A DNA stretch of 64,000 nucleotides from Burkholderiales bacterium. GTDB taxonomy: Bacteria > Pseudomonadota > Gammaproteobacteria > Burkholderiales > Burkholderiaceae_C. Shown here one piece after another: positions 46,839 through 55,783 of the stretch; the stretch's first letter is position 1, and every line of letters begins with the position of its first letter. Location: NCBI GenBank assembly GCA_016219375.1, contig JACRNC010000008.1, forward strand, positions 144,125 through 208,124, read 5' to 3'. Below the pieces are notes generated by a model. The model saw nothing but the letters and a program-made list of their open reading frames with translations, made no database searches and was not told the origin of the DNA. A program made the position numbers and the translations under genes.

Positions 46839-46878
46839 GGCGGGAGGGCGCCTGATGCGCGCCTCGTCCTGAGGCAAG

Positions 46879-46904
46879 ACAAGGCGGCCTGCGGGCCGCT
46901 TTGT
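46879..46904 (+). terminator. Terminator of sucCD
   Basis: ACAAGGCGGCC (46879-46889) pairs with GGCCGCTTTGT (46894-46904) with one G-T pair and a four-base loop; TTTGTCGTTG supplies U residues. It lies 40 bases past the sucD stop. Confidence 0.65.
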
Positions 46905-46928
46905 CGTTGATGGGGAACCTCTGGAACC

Positions 46929-47222
46929 TCAGGACCGCCCGCGCCAGAAGCCCGGCTTGCGGCTCTGGTGCGCGAGCGCCAGCACGCGCACCTCGTCGGC
47001 TCTCAGCACATAGACGATGCTGTACGGAAAACGCCGCAATGGCAGTCGGCGGATGCCGCCGCGCCATGCGGCCCCCAGCCGAGGCTGATCCAGCAGCAGT
47101 TGTGCCGAGCGGGCGAATGTCTCGATGAAATCTTGCGCAAGCTGGGCATCCGCCTCACGCGCATAGAAGCGGGCACCCTCGACCAGTTCCTGTTCCGCCT
47201 GCTGCGTCAGCGACAACTTCAC
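46929..47222 (-). CDS. ParE/RelE-family toxin
   Basis: 97 residues with the ParE/RelE fold text: LTQQAEQELVEGARFYAREADAQLAQDFIETF, then RRLPLRRFPYSIVYVLRADEVRVLALAHQSRKPGFW. The combination of an N-terminal helical pair and a C-terminal RFPYSIVY-VRVLALAH strand pattern is typical for this superfamily (gyrase poison or ribosome-dependent RNase). ATG overlaps the antitoxin stop as ATGA. The target cannot be told by eye. Convergent with sucCD. Confidence 0.87.
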   Translation of the reverse strand: MKLSLTQQAEQELVEGARFYAREADAQLAQDFIETFARSAQLLLDQPRLGAAWRGGIRRLPLRRFPYSIVYVLRADEVRVLALAHQSRKPGFWRGRS

Positions 47223-47443
47223 GAGATCGCCTGCCGGGCGCGGGTCAGCGCCTGCTCCAGCGGCACGAGCGGCGCGCGGCCCGACTCGACTTCGGCCAAG
47301 CGTCGCTCAGCCTCTTCGGCCCAGGCTGCCTCCACCTCGCGTGGCGGGCCCAGGCTGGCCAGCAGGTGATCGGCCAGCAGGGCTCTCTCCTCGGGCGAGA
47401 GCTTCAGCGCCTCTTCTTCCAGCGCGGCAAACGGAGTCGACAT
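47219..47443 (-). CDS. Addiction-module antitoxin (PF09720/TIGR02574-type)
   Basis: 74 acidic, helical residues (LEEEALKLSPEERALLADHLLASLG, EAAWAEEAERRLAEVESG). This motif set is that of the short antitoxins paired with RelE/ParE toxins, often annotated as addiction module component. ATG 47443 follows AAGGA at eight bases; a TTG two codons upstream is too close to that site. First gene of the pair, overlapping the toxin by four bases. Confidence 0.86.
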   Translation of the reverse strand: MSTPFAALEEEALKLSPEERALLADHLLASLGPPREVEAAWAEEAERRLAEVESGRAPLVPLEQALTRARQAIS

Positions 47444-47494
47444 GCTCAATGTCCTTGGTCTAGGCGAACCGGGATCGTAGCCCGCGCATCCGCC

Positions 47495-49072
47495 TCACCC
47501 CTGCGGCGGCGACACCGTCCAGCGGCGCTGGATCGCCCCCTGCCCGTCCACGCTCTCCAGGTGCACGTCGAAGCCCCACAGCCGGGCCAGGTGCTTGAGC
47601 ACCTCCACCGTGTCGTCGTTGAGCGGACGGCCCTGCTGTTGGGTGTGGCGCAGGGTGAGCGAGCGGTCGCCGCGCAGGTTGACGCTCCAGACCTGGATGT
47701 TGGGCTCGCGACTGCCCAGGTCGTACTGGCGCGAGAGGCTCTCGCGCAGATGCCGGTAGCCGGACTCGTCGTGGATGGCGCTGACCTCCAGCTCCGGGTC
47801 GTCCTCGTCGTCGCGGATGGCGAAGAGGCGGAACTCCCGCATGATGCGCGGCGACAGGAACTGGCCGATGAAGCTCTCGTCCTTGAAGTTGCGCATCGCG
47901 TAGTCCAGCGTCTTGAGCCACTCGCGGCTGCCCGCGGGCGAGGAGCCGGCGAACTCCGGGAACCACTGGCGGTCCTCGTCGGTGGGCTGCTCGCAGATGC
48001 GCTTGATGTCGCTGTACATCGCAAAGCCCAGCGCATAGGGATTCAGCCCGCGATAGGCGCGGTGGCCCACCGGCGGCTGGTAGACCACGTTGGTGTGCGA
48101 GCTCAGCCACTCCAGCATCATCCCGTCGGCCAGGCGGCCGCGGTCGTACAGGGTGTTGAGCAGGGTGTAGTGCCAGAAGGTGGCCCAGCCCTCGTTCATC
48201 ACCTGCGTCTGGCGCTGTGGATAGAAGTACTGCGCCACCTTGCGCACGATGCGCACGATCTCGCGCTGCCAGGGCTCCAGCAGCGGCGCGTTCTTCTCGA
48301 TGAAGTACAGCAGGTTCTCCTGCGGCTCCGACGGGAAGCGGCGCGTCTCCTCCTCTGCCCCGCGGCCGGCGCGCTTGGGCACCGTGCGCCACAGGTCGTT
48401 GAGCTGGCGCTGCAGATAGGCCTCGCGCTCCTCGCGCCGCGCCTTCTCCTGCGCCAGTGACAGCTTGCTGGGCCGGCGGTAGCGGTCCACGCCGTGGTTC
48501 ATCAGCGCATGGCAGGAGTCCAGCGTGTCCTCCACCGCCTGGATGCCGTGGCGCTCCTCGCATTCGGCCACGTAGTTCTTGGCATAGACCAGGTAGTCGA
48601 TGATGGACGAGGCATCCGTCCACATGCGGAACAGATAGTTGCCCTTGAAGAAGCTGTTGTGCCCGTAGGCCGCATGCGCGATGACCAGCGCCTGCATGGC
48701 CATCGTGTTCTCCTCCATCAGGTAGCTGATGCAGGGATTGCTGTTGATGACGATCTCGTAGGCCAGGCCCATGAAGCCGCGGCGGTAGTTCTTCTCGGTG
48801 GCGATGAACTCCTTGCCATAGCTCCAGTGCCGGTAGTTGACCGGCATGCCCACGGACGCATAGGCGTCCATCATCTGCTCGGCCGTGATGATCTCGAGCT
48901 GATTCGGGTAGGTGTCCAGGCCGTAGCCCTCGGCCGTCTCACGGATCGCGTCGTGGTACTGCTCGATCAGCTCGAAGGTCCAGTCGGACGGCGAGGGCAG
49001 CAGCCCCGCTCGCGCGGGGCTGGTGGCGGGCACCTCGGCCACGATGTCGGGAGGCAGGTCGATGGACGGCAT
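47495..49072 (-). CDS. SpoVR family protein (YcgB-like)
   Basis: 525 residues. Clear SpoVR/YcgB text: DWTFELIEQYHDAIRETAEGYGLDTYPNQLEIITAEQMMDAY region, YGKEFIATEKNYRRGFMGLAYEIVINSNPCI, NEGWATFWHYTLLN and a C-terminal segment (VNLRGDRSLTLRHTQQQGRPL). The biochemical role is unknown; in proteobacteria it travels with PrkA and YeaH and is linked to stationary-phase or nutrient stress. Last of the triad here. ATG 49072 has AAGGA five bases upstream. Confidence 0.93.
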   Translation of the reverse strand: MPSIDLPPDIVAEVPATSPARAGLLPSPSDWTFELIEQYHDAIRETAEGYGLDTYPNQLEIITAEQMMDAYASVGMPVNYRHWSYGKEFIATEKNYRRGFMGLAYEIVINSNPCISYLMEENTMAMQALVIAHAAYGHNSFFKGNYLFRMWTDASSIIDYLVYAKNYVAECEERHGIQAVEDTLDSCHALMNHGVDRYRRPSKLSLAQEKARREEREAYLQRQLNDLWRTVPKRAGRGAEEETRRFPSEPQENLLYFIEKNAPLLEPWQREIVRIVRKVAQYFYPQRQTQVMNEGWATFWHYTLLNTLYDRGRLADGMMLEWLSSHTNVVYQPPVGHRAYRGLNPYALGFAMYSDIKRICEQPTDEDRQWFPEFAGSSPAGSREWLKTLDYAMRNFKDESFIGQFLSPRIMREFRLFAIRDDEDDPELEVSAIHDESGYRHLRESLSRQYDLGSREPNIQVWSVNLRGDRSLTLRHTQQQGRPLNDDTVEVLKHLARLWGFDVHLESVDGQGAIQRRWTVSPPQG

Positions 49073-49177
49073 GGCAATCCTTGGCAGCAGGAGCAGCAAT
49101 CAAGTCAGGAAGCTGTGAACGGACCCGGCGTGTCCGAGGCGGGCGAAGCGGGCATGGCGGGTTCGTTCGCAGCTTCC

Positions 49178-50479
49178 CTAGGTGACGCCTTCCTTCTTGA
49201 ACAGCTCGCGGAAGACGGGATAGATCTGCGAGGGCTCCAGCACCTTGCGCATGGCGAAGTGCTTGTGGCCCTCGGCCACGCTCACGTATTCATCCCACAG
49301 GTTCTGCTCGGTCTCGGCCACCTGCACGTAGGCGAAGTAGCGCACCAGCGGCAGGATGTTCTCGGTCAGCAGCTCGCGGCAGCGCGAGGAGTCGTGGTGC
49401 CAGTTGTCGCCATCGCTGGCCTGCGCGCCGTAGATGTTCCATTCGCTGCTCGGGTAGCGCGCGCGGATGATCTCGTTCATCAGCGTCAGCGCGCTGGACA
49501 CCACGGTGCCGCCGGTCTCGGTGGCGTGGAAGAAGCTGTCCTCGTCCACCTCTTGTGCCTGGGTGTGGTGGCGGATGAAGACCAGCTCGATCTTCTCGTA
49601 GTGCCGGGTGAGGAACAGATACAGCAGGATGAAAAAGCGCTTGGAGAGGTCCTTGCGCGCCTCGTCCATCGAGCCGGACACGTCCATGAGGCAGAACATC
49701 ACCGCCTTGGCGCTGGGCACCGGCACGCGCACGCGGTTGCGAAAGCGCAGGTCGATGGGGTCGAGAAAGGGAATGCGCTTCAAGCGCGTGCGCAGGGCCT
49801 CGATGGCCTCGCGCGTTTCCTCGATCTCGCGGCGCAGCAGCGCATCGCCAGGTTCGGCACCGTGGCGCGCTTCCAGGTGCGCCAGGTGTTCTTCCAGCCG
49901 ATGCAGCTCGCCGCGCGAGCCCGCGCCCAGCGCGATGCGCCGGCCCAGGGCGCCGCGCATGGAGCGCACCACATGCAGGTTGTTGGGCGTGCCGTCGCTG
50001 GTCAGGCCGGCGCGGTGGGTCTTCCACTCCGGCACCTCGGCCAGCTGCGTGCGGATGAGGTGCGGCAGGGCCAGGTCCTCGAAGAAGACCTGCATGAACT
50101 CTTCCTTGCTGAGCTGGAAGACGAACTCGTCCTCGCCCTCGCCGCTGTCGCTGGCCTGGCTGCCCCCTCCCCCGCCGCTGCCGCCATCGGGCCGCTCGAT
50201 GCGGTCGCCCTTGACGTACTCGCGGTTGCCGGGGTGCACGTACTCGCGGTTGCCACCGGGGCCGTGGCCGAAGACGGGCTCGGCGATGTCGCGCCTGGGG
50301 ATGTGGATCTCCTCCCCCTGCTCGATGTCGCGGATGCCGCGCCCGCTGACCGCCCGGCGCACGGCCTCGCGGATCTGGTCCTTGTGGCGACGCAGGAAGC
50401 GCTCGCGGTTGCCGATGGACTTGTTCTTGCCCGCCAGCCGCCGGTCGATGATCTGCTGAAGCTTTTGGGTCTCGGGCAT
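49178..50479 (-). CDS. yeaH: YeaH/DUF444 family von Willebrand-A-like protein
   Basis: 433 residues. N-terminal region with REYVHPGNREYVKGDRI-type repeats and a glycine-rich stretch (GGSGGGGGS, about residue 97), then the DUF444 core with a MIDAS-like DVSGSMDEARKDLSKRFFILLYLFL and a C-terminal VAEGHKHFAMRKVLEPSQIYPVFRELF. YeaH partners with the PrkA-type kinase YeaG in E. coli stress adaptation. It lies between prkA and the SpoVR gene, all in the same direction. Confidence 0.94.
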   Translation of the reverse strand: MPETQKLQQIIDRRLAGKNKSIGNRERFLRRHKDQIREAVRRAVSGRGIRDIEQGEEIHIPRRDIAEPVFGHGPGGNREYVHPGNREYVKGDRIERPDGGSGGGGGSQASDSGEGEDEFVFQLSKEEFMQVFFEDLALPHLIRTQLAEVPEWKTHRAGLTSDGTPNNLHVVRSMRGALGRRIALGAGSRGELHRLEEHLAHLEARHGAEPGDALLRREIEETREAIEALRTRLKRIPFLDPIDLRFRNRVRVPVPSAKAVMFCLMDVSGSMDEARKDLSKRFFILLYLFLTRHYEKIELVFIRHHTQAQEVDEDSFFHATETGGTVVSSALTLMNEIIRARYPSSEWNIYGAQASDGDNWHHDSSRCRELLTENILPLVRYFAYVQVAETEQNLWDEYVSVAEGHKHFAMRKVLEPSQIYPVFRELFKKEGVT

Positions 50480-50590
50480 CGTGGTCCTTGAGTCGGCGTC
50501 AGCCGCCGGCCACCGTCCTCGTCAGGGCGGGTGGCCAGGCGGCAGCACGCCAGTGGCTGATCGACGCGGCCGCGGGCCGAGCGCCCCGCG

Positions 50591-52513
50591 TCATGACGAT
50601 TTGCGCACGCGCAGGTACCACTCGCACAGCAGGCGCACCTGCTTGGCGGTGTAGCCCTTCTCGACCATGCGGTTGACGAAGTCCTCGTGCTTCTTGACCT
50701 CGTCGGCACTCGCCTTGGCATTGAAGCTGATGACCGGCAGCAGCTCCTCGGTGTTGGAGAACATCTTCTTCTCGATCACCGTGCGCAGCTTCTCGTAGCT
50801 GGTCCACGCCGGGTTCTTGCCGCCGTTGTTGGCCCGCGCCCGCAGCACGAAGTTGACGATCTCGTTGCGGAAGTCCTTGGGGTTGGCAATGCCCGCGGGC
50901 TTCTCGATCTTCTCGAGCTCGGCATTGAGCGAGGCACGGTCGAAGATCTCGCCGGTGTCCGGGTCGCGGAACTCCTGGTCCTGGATCCAGTAGTCGGCAA
51001 ACGTCACGTAGCGGTCGAAGATGTTCTGGCCGTACTCGGAGTAGCTCTCCAGGTAGGCGGTCTGGATCTCCTTGCCGATGAACTCGGCATAGCGCGGCGC
51101 CAGCAGCTCCTTGATGTAGCTGATGTACTTCTGCTCGGTCTCGGCCGGGAACTGCTCGCGCTCGATCTGCTGCTCCAGCACATACATCAGGTGCACCGGG
51201 TTGGCCGCCACCTCCGCCGGGTCGAAGTTGAAGACCTTGGAGAGGATCTTGAACGCGAAGCGCGTGGAGATGCCGCTCATGCCTTCGTCCACGCCGGCGT
51301 AGTCGCGGTACTCCTGGATGGACTTGGCCTTGGGGTCGGTGTCCTTGAGGTTCTCGCCGTCGTAGACCTGCATCTTGCTGAAGATGGACGAGTTCTCCGG
51401 CTCCTTCAGCCGCGTGAGCACGCTGAACTGGGCCATCATCTTCAAGGTGCCCGGCGCACACGGCGCTTGCGACAGCGACGAGGTGCGGATGAGCTTTTCG
51501 TAGATGTGGATCTCCTCGCTCACGCGCAGGCAGTACGGCACCTTGACGATGTAGATGCGGTCGAGGAAGGCCTCGTTGTTCTTGTTGTTGCGAAAGGCCT
51601 TCCACTCGCTCTCGTTGCTGTGGGCCAGGATCACGCCGTCGAACGGCATGGCGCCGAAGCCCTCGGTGCCCTTGAAGTTGCCTTCCTGCGTGGCCGTCAG
51701 CAGCGGGTGCAGCACCTTGATCGGCGCCTTGAACATCTCGACGAACTCCAGCAGCCCCTGATTGGCCAGGCACAGGCCGCCGGAGTAGCTGTAGGCGTCC
51801 GGGTCGTCCTGGGCGTAGGTCTCGAGCTTGCGGATGTCGACCTTGCCCACCAGGGATGAGATGTCCTGGTTGTTCTCGTCACCCGGCTCGGTCTTGGCGA
51901 TGCCCACCTGCTTGAGGATGCTGGGATAGCGCTTGACGACCTTGAACTTGCGGATGTCGCCGCCGAACTCCTCCAGCCGCTTGACGGCCCAGGGGCTCAT
52001 GATGCGGTTGAGGTAGCGGCGCGGGATGCCGTATTCCTTCTCGAGGATGGCGCCGTCCTCGGCCGGATCGAAGAGACCCAGCGGCGATTCGTTCACCGGC
52101 GAGCCCTTGATGGCATAGAAGGGCACCTGCTCCATGAGCTGCTTCAGGCGCTCGGCGATCGAGCTCTTGCCGCCGCCCACCGGGCCCAGCAGATAGAGGA
52201 TCTGCTTCTTTTCTTCCAGCCCTTGAGCGGCATGGCGGAAGTAGCTGACGACCTGCTCGATCGCGTCTTCCATGCCGTAAAACTCGGCGAAGGCTGGGTA
52301 AATCTTGATGACCTTGTTGGCGAAGATCCGCGACAGGCGCGGGTCATTGCGCGTGTCGATCATCCTGGGCTCGCCGATGGCCGTGAGCATGCGCTCGGCC
52401 GCGGACGCATAGGCCTGCGGATCGCGCTTGCAGATGTCGAGGTAGTCCTCGAGCGACAACTCCTCTTCACGGGTGCGCTCGTAGCGCGCTGCGAAATTGC
52501 TGATCACATCCAT
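50591..52513 (-). CDS. prkA: PrkA-family serine protein kinase (YeaG-like)
   Basis: 640 residues. AAA-type N-terminal domain with Walker A GPVGGGKSS (Lys116), text RYLNRIMSPWAVKRLEEFGGD and ILAHSNESEWKAFRNNKNNEAFLDRIYIVKVPY, and the C-terminal PrkA kinase-like domain (EEGMSGISTRFAFKILSKVFN-like segment DEGMSGISTRFAFKIL). E. coli YeaG of this family is a serine kinase acting in nitrogen and other stress. First gene of the triad prkA-yeaH-spoVR. ATG 52513 has AGGAGAAG upstream. Confidence 0.95.
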   Translation of the reverse strand: MDVISNFAARYERTREEELSLEDYLDICKRDPQAYASAAERMLTAIGEPRMIDTRNDPRLSRIFANKVIKIYPAFAEFYGMEDAIEQVVSYFRHAAQGLEEKKQILYLLGPVGGGKSSIAERLKQLMEQVPFYAIKGSPVNESPLGLFDPAEDGAILEKEYGIPRRYLNRIMSPWAVKRLEEFGGDIRKFKVVKRYPSILKQVGIAKTEPGDENNQDISSLVGKVDIRKLETYAQDDPDAYSYSGGLCLANQGLLEFVEMFKAPIKVLHPLLTATQEGNFKGTEGFGAMPFDGVILAHSNESEWKAFRNNKNNEAFLDRIYIVKVPYCLRVSEEIHIYEKLIRTSSLSQAPCAPGTLKMMAQFSVLTRLKEPENSSIFSKMQVYDGENLKDTDPKAKSIQEYRDYAGVDEGMSGISTRFAFKILSKVFNFDPAEVAANPVHLMYVLEQQIEREQFPAETEQKYISYIKELLAPRYAEFIGKEIQTAYLESYSEYGQNIFDRYVTFADYWIQDQEFRDPDTGEIFDRASLNAELEKIEKPAGIANPKDFRNEIVNFVLRARANNGGKNPAWTSYEKLRTVIEKKMFSNTEELLPVISFNAKASADEVKKHEDFVNRMVEKGYTAKQVRLLCEWYLRVRKSS

Positions 52514-52940
52514 GCGCTTCTCCTGTCGATCACCACACATCTGTCACCTGCGCCGTCGCCTGGCCCGGCGCGCCACGCATCCGCGTTGATACGCCTGGGC
52601 GGGTCAATCCGCAACGGCCGTTGCACCCTTGCCACTGGGCCCGCCTGCCCGATGCTCTAAGGGCCCAGGCCCTCAGCCCTTGCGCCCCATTGAACGCAGA
52701 CGATCGCCCAACGGCTGCGCAGGCATACCCGGAGAAGCGAGACCCCACGGCGGCTGTTCGTGATTTGCTCGACACCGCTGCGCGGCCGCGCCGGCTGATC
52801 AGCAAGCGGCTCATGACCGCCACCGTGCCCTCCTCCGTCCTGTGCACACGAGGCGCTGCAAGGAGCGTGCCCCAAGCTCGGGCATGGCGTGTGACGGCGT
52901 GTTGGATGACCCCTGCGCGGGGATCGTTCCGACAAGGCCC
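52514..52940. other. Intergenic region upstream of prkA
   Basis: 427 bases without a convincing gene. It should contain the prkA promoter; no clean sigma-70 pair seen. GCAACGGCCGTTGC at 52611-52624 is a perfect 14-bp palindrome about 100 bases before prkA, possibly an operator. Short hairpin CCCC-TGCGC-GGGG at about 52911. Confidence 0.5.
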
Positions 52941-53696
52941 TCAGGCGGGGCGCGCGGGAATGCGATAGACCCACACCGGCTTGGCACCGGCCTGCAGCCG
53001 CGCCTGCGGGGCAAGGCCCGGCACCGCGAACTCCAGGCTCACCAGCCAGGCGCCCGGCCGCATCTCGCCGCTGGCCTTGGCCCAGGCGCGGGGCATGCTC
53101 TCGGGGCGCTGGAACAGATAGACCAGATCGTGCGGCGACCAGTCGGCCGCCCAGATGTCGCCGCGGCGCACGCGCGCCCAGGGGCAGCGCAGGCCGGCCA
53201 CCAGGCGCCAGGGCCAGCTCCACTCCAGCCCGTGCAGCGCCGCCTGCGGCCAGATGCGATGCAGCTCGCGCAGGCCCTCGCCGGTGCCGCAGCCGGCGTC
53301 CAGCACGCTGGCGCCCGGCGGCAGCGCCACCACGCCGGGCAGGCCGTCCAGCGCCCGCACGGGCGTGGGGAACAGCGGCGCATCGCGCCACGCGTGGAGC
53401 GGATAAGCCAGCAGCAGCAGGCCCAAAGGCAGCAGCCACAGCGCGGCCGGCAGGCCGCCCAGGCCGGGCACCGCGCCGCCGAAGCCGGCCACGGCCAACG
53501 ACAGCGGAAAGCCGCCGGCGATCAGCAGCCGCCGCGCTCGGCTGGCCGCAATCAGACCTGCAGCCAGGCCCAGCAGCGTCGGCAGCCCCAGCGCCACCCA
53601 GGCCGGCGAGCCCGCGCGCGCCAGTGCGGCAGCCAGCAGCCAGGCTGCCGCCCAGGTCAGCAACGCCGGCAGCGGCCAGGGCAGCAGGCGCAGCAT
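52941..53696 (-). CDS. Membrane-anchored class I SAM-dependent methyltransferase
   Basis: 251 residues. The first 105 residues form three or four membrane helices (LLTWAAAWLLAAALARAG, PTLLGLAAGLIAA, LWLLPLGLLLLAYPL), followed by a Rossmann methyltransferase domain with SAM motif SVLDAGCGTGEGLREL and LHGLEWSWPWRLVAGLRCPWARVRRGDI. The substrate is unknown. It lies 64 bases downstream of parB in the same direction and may be co-transcribed with it. Membrane-anchored methyltransferases of this form are known in Burkholderiales without assigned role. Confidence 0.82.
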   Translation of the reverse strand: MLRLLPWPLPALLTWAAAWLLAAALARAGSPAWVALGLPTLLGLAAGLIAASRARRLLIAGGFPLSLAVAGFGGAVPGLGGLPAALWLLPLGLLLLAYPLHAWRDAPLFPTPVRALDGLPGVVALPPGASVLDAGCGTGEGLRELHRIWPQAALHGLEWSWPWRLVAGLRCPWARVRRGDIWAADWSPHDLVYLFQRPESMPRAWAKASGEMRPGAWLVSLEFAVPGLAPQARLQAGAKPVWVYRIPARPA

Positions 53697-53760
53697 CAGG
53701 CAGCGGGCTGGCGGGGGTGGGCGTGGGTCGCGCTCGGGCGCAGCTCAGGCGGAGCGGAGC

Positions 53761-54681
53761 TCAGCCCTCGCCTGCCCCCAGCCGCTCCAGCAGGCCGTTG
53801 AGCTCGTCGAGCGAGCCGAAGCCGATGACGATCTGCCCGGCCTGCGCCTTGTGCTTGCCGCGCGCGGGCTGCAGCTTGATCTCCACCGGCGCGGTGAGCT
53901 TGTCGGCCAGCTGCTCTTCCAGCCGCAGCACGTCGCGCGGCTTCTCGGCCTTGGCGCGCAGCAGCGGCTGCTGGCGGCCGGCGCCCTGGAGCTGGGCGAC
54001 GCGCTTCTCGGCATCGCGCACGGTCATCTTGCGCGCGACGATCTCGTTGGCCGTGGTGATCTGCTGGGCCTTGTCCAGCGGCAGCAGCGCGCGCGCATGG
54101 CCCATGTCCAGGTCGCCGGCCATGAGCAGCTGCTGCACCGGCTCGGCCAGGTGCAGCAGGCGCAGCAGGTTGCTGGCCGCGGAGCGGGAGCGGCCCACGG
54201 CCTGCGCGGCCTGTTCGTGAGTGAGCCCAAACTCTCGCGTCAGGCGTTGCAGGCCCTGGGCTTCTTCCAGCGGGTTGAGGTCCTCGCGCTGGATGTTCTC
54301 GATCAGCGCCATCGCCGCGGCGGCCTCGTCGGGCACGTCGCGCACCAGCACCGGCACCTCGGCTAGGCCGGCCAGCGTGGCCGCGCGGAAGCGCCGCTCG
54401 CCGGCGATGATCTCGTAGCGCGGCGCCGCGCCCGCCCCGCCGGCCACCGGGCGCACCAGGATGGGCTGCATGATTCCCTGGGCCTTGATGCTCTCGGCCA
54501 GCTCGTAGAGCGAGCCCTCGTCCATGCGCGTGCGCGGCTGGTATTTGCCGGGCTGAAGCGCGTCCAGCTTGAGCACGCTGGGCGTATCGCCTGCGGCAGC
54601 TGCCGGTGCGATGTCGCTGACTTTGGGGCCCAACAGGGCCTCCAGGCCCATGCCCAGGCCTTTTGGTTTCTTGGTTGCCAT
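53761..54681 (-). CDS. parB: Chromosome-partitioning protein ParB
   Basis: 306 residues. Begins ATKKPKGLGMGLEALLGP, followed by the CTP-binding box (YEIIAGERRFRAATLAGL, preceded by QGIMQPILVRP), ENIQREDLNPLEEAQGL, and a helix-turn-helix (LTHEQAAQAVGRSRSAASNLLRLL), then a C-terminal dimerisation domain (GFGSLDELNGLLERL). It binds parS sites, two of which lie in mnmG nearby. Normally directly behind parA; here two opposite-strand genes separate them. ATG 54681 chosen; one three codons upstream is possible. Confidence 0.96.
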   Translation of the reverse strand: MATKKPKGLGMGLEALLGPKVSDIAPAAAAGDTPSVLKLDALQPGKYQPRTRMDEGSLYELAESIKAQGIMQPILVRPVAGGAGAAPRYEIIAGERRFRAATLAGLAEVPVLVRDVPDEAAAAMALIENIQREDLNPLEEAQGLQRLTREFGLTHEQAAQAVGRSRSAASNLLRLLHLAEPVQQLLMAGDLDMGHARALLPLDKAQQITTANEIVARKMTVRDAEKRVAQLQGAGRQQPLLRAKAEKPRDVLRLEEQLADKLTAPVEIKLQPARGKHKAQAGQIVIGFGSLDELNGLLERLGAGEG

Positions 54682-54926
54682 GGGCTGCATTGTCGGGCCG
54701 ACGCGAGCCGGGACGGATGTGGCGAGCACAGTTCCGTGCCACCCCCGGATCGGGCGGGGCCCACATGATCCGATCGGACTACGCCGAACGGCTCACGGTA
54801 ACCGGATGTTCACGGGCGCCCCCCACCATAGCGACAGTGCGGGGCCAGCACGCCGGGGCGCGAGCCGCTGCGGCGTGCTCCGGCACCCGCCCACCCCTCA
54901 CACATCCCATACGCACACACCAGACC

Positions 54927-55595
54927 ATGCGCCACGCCCTTCGCACCGCCGTCCTGGCCGCCACGCTCGCCACGGGCGCCCTGTCCGCCCAAGCCCAGTC
55001 GCTGCAGATCACCGAGTGGGCCTATGCCGCTGGCAGCGGCGAGTTCATCGAGCTGACCAACATGGGCAGCCAGGCGCTCGACCTGACCGGCTGGAGCTTC
55101 GACGACGACAGCCGCAACGCCGGCACGGTGAGCCTGTCCAGCCTGGGCACGCTGGCGGTGGGCGAGTCGGTGATCATCACTGAGGCGTCGGCCGCCGACT
55201 TCCGCGCTGCCTGGGGGCTGTCGGCCAGCGTCAAGGTGCTCGGCAACAACACGACCAACCTCGGCCGCAACGACGAGATCAACCTCTTCGATGCCTCGGC
55301 CACGCTGGTGGACCGCCTGAGCTATGGCGACCAGAGCTATGCCGGCACGGTGCGCACGCAGAACATCAGCGGCAACCCGGTGTCCCTGGCCGCGCTGGCC
55401 CCGCACCAAGTGGCCGCCGGCAACTGGGTGCTGGCCAGCGTGGGCGATGCCTACGGCTCCTATGCGTCGAGCTTCGGCGACGTCGGCAACCCCGGCCGCT
55501 TCATCTACGCACCGGTGCCCGAGCCGCAGACCTACGCGCTGATGCTGGCCGGCCTGGGCCTGCTGGCCGCCGCCCGCCGCGTGCGTCGCGGCTGA
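54927..55595 (+). CDS. PEP-CTERM-anchored protein with lamin-tail-like domain
   Basis: 222 residues. Signal peptide (RTAVLAATLATGALSAQAQS), then a domain reading LQITEWAYAAGSGEFIELTNMGSQALDLTGWSFDDDS, typical of bacterial lamin-tail domains, and a C-terminal sorting signal: VPEPQTYALMLAGLGLLAAARRVRRG (PEP motif, helix, Arg cluster). Such proteins are processed by exosortase and sent to the outside, often with exopolysaccharide. Function beyond that unknown. Start ATG 54927. Placed between parB and parA on the opposite strand. Confidence 0.9.
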   Translation: MRHALRTAVLAATLATGALSAQAQSLQITEWAYAAGSGEFIELTNMGSQALDLTGWSFDDDSRNAGTVSLSSLGTLAVGESVIITEASAADFRAAWGLSASVKVLGNNTTNLGRNDEINLFDASATLVDRLSYGDQSYAGTVRTQNISGNPVSLAALAPHQVAAGNWVLASVGDAYGSYASSFGDVGNPGRFIYAPVPEPQTYALMLAGLGLLAAARRVRRG

Positions 55596-55783
55596 GGCGA
55601 AAGCCGACCCGCTCACACGGCGGCCGCTCGACGCCGGACCACCCCAGGCCCGCCCGCGCGCCGTCCGGCGCCGCCTCTTGGACTGGCGCTCGCACGTCCC
55701 GCCAGCGGCGACGGGCCCGGTCTTTCGCACGCCTTTGCTGTACCCCCGCAGGGCCCCGCCCTGCCCCACACGCAGGTCACACC

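Noticed and set aside
52615..52640. Sigma-54-like promoter (TGGCA...TGCA) upstream of prkA
   Set aside because: The spacing between the GG and GC elements is three bases too short for a sigma-54 site.
54779..55769. Open frames opposite the first PEP-CTERM gene
   Set aside because: The plus strand has signal peptide and sorting signal; the opposite frames are His/Gly/Ala-rich shadows.
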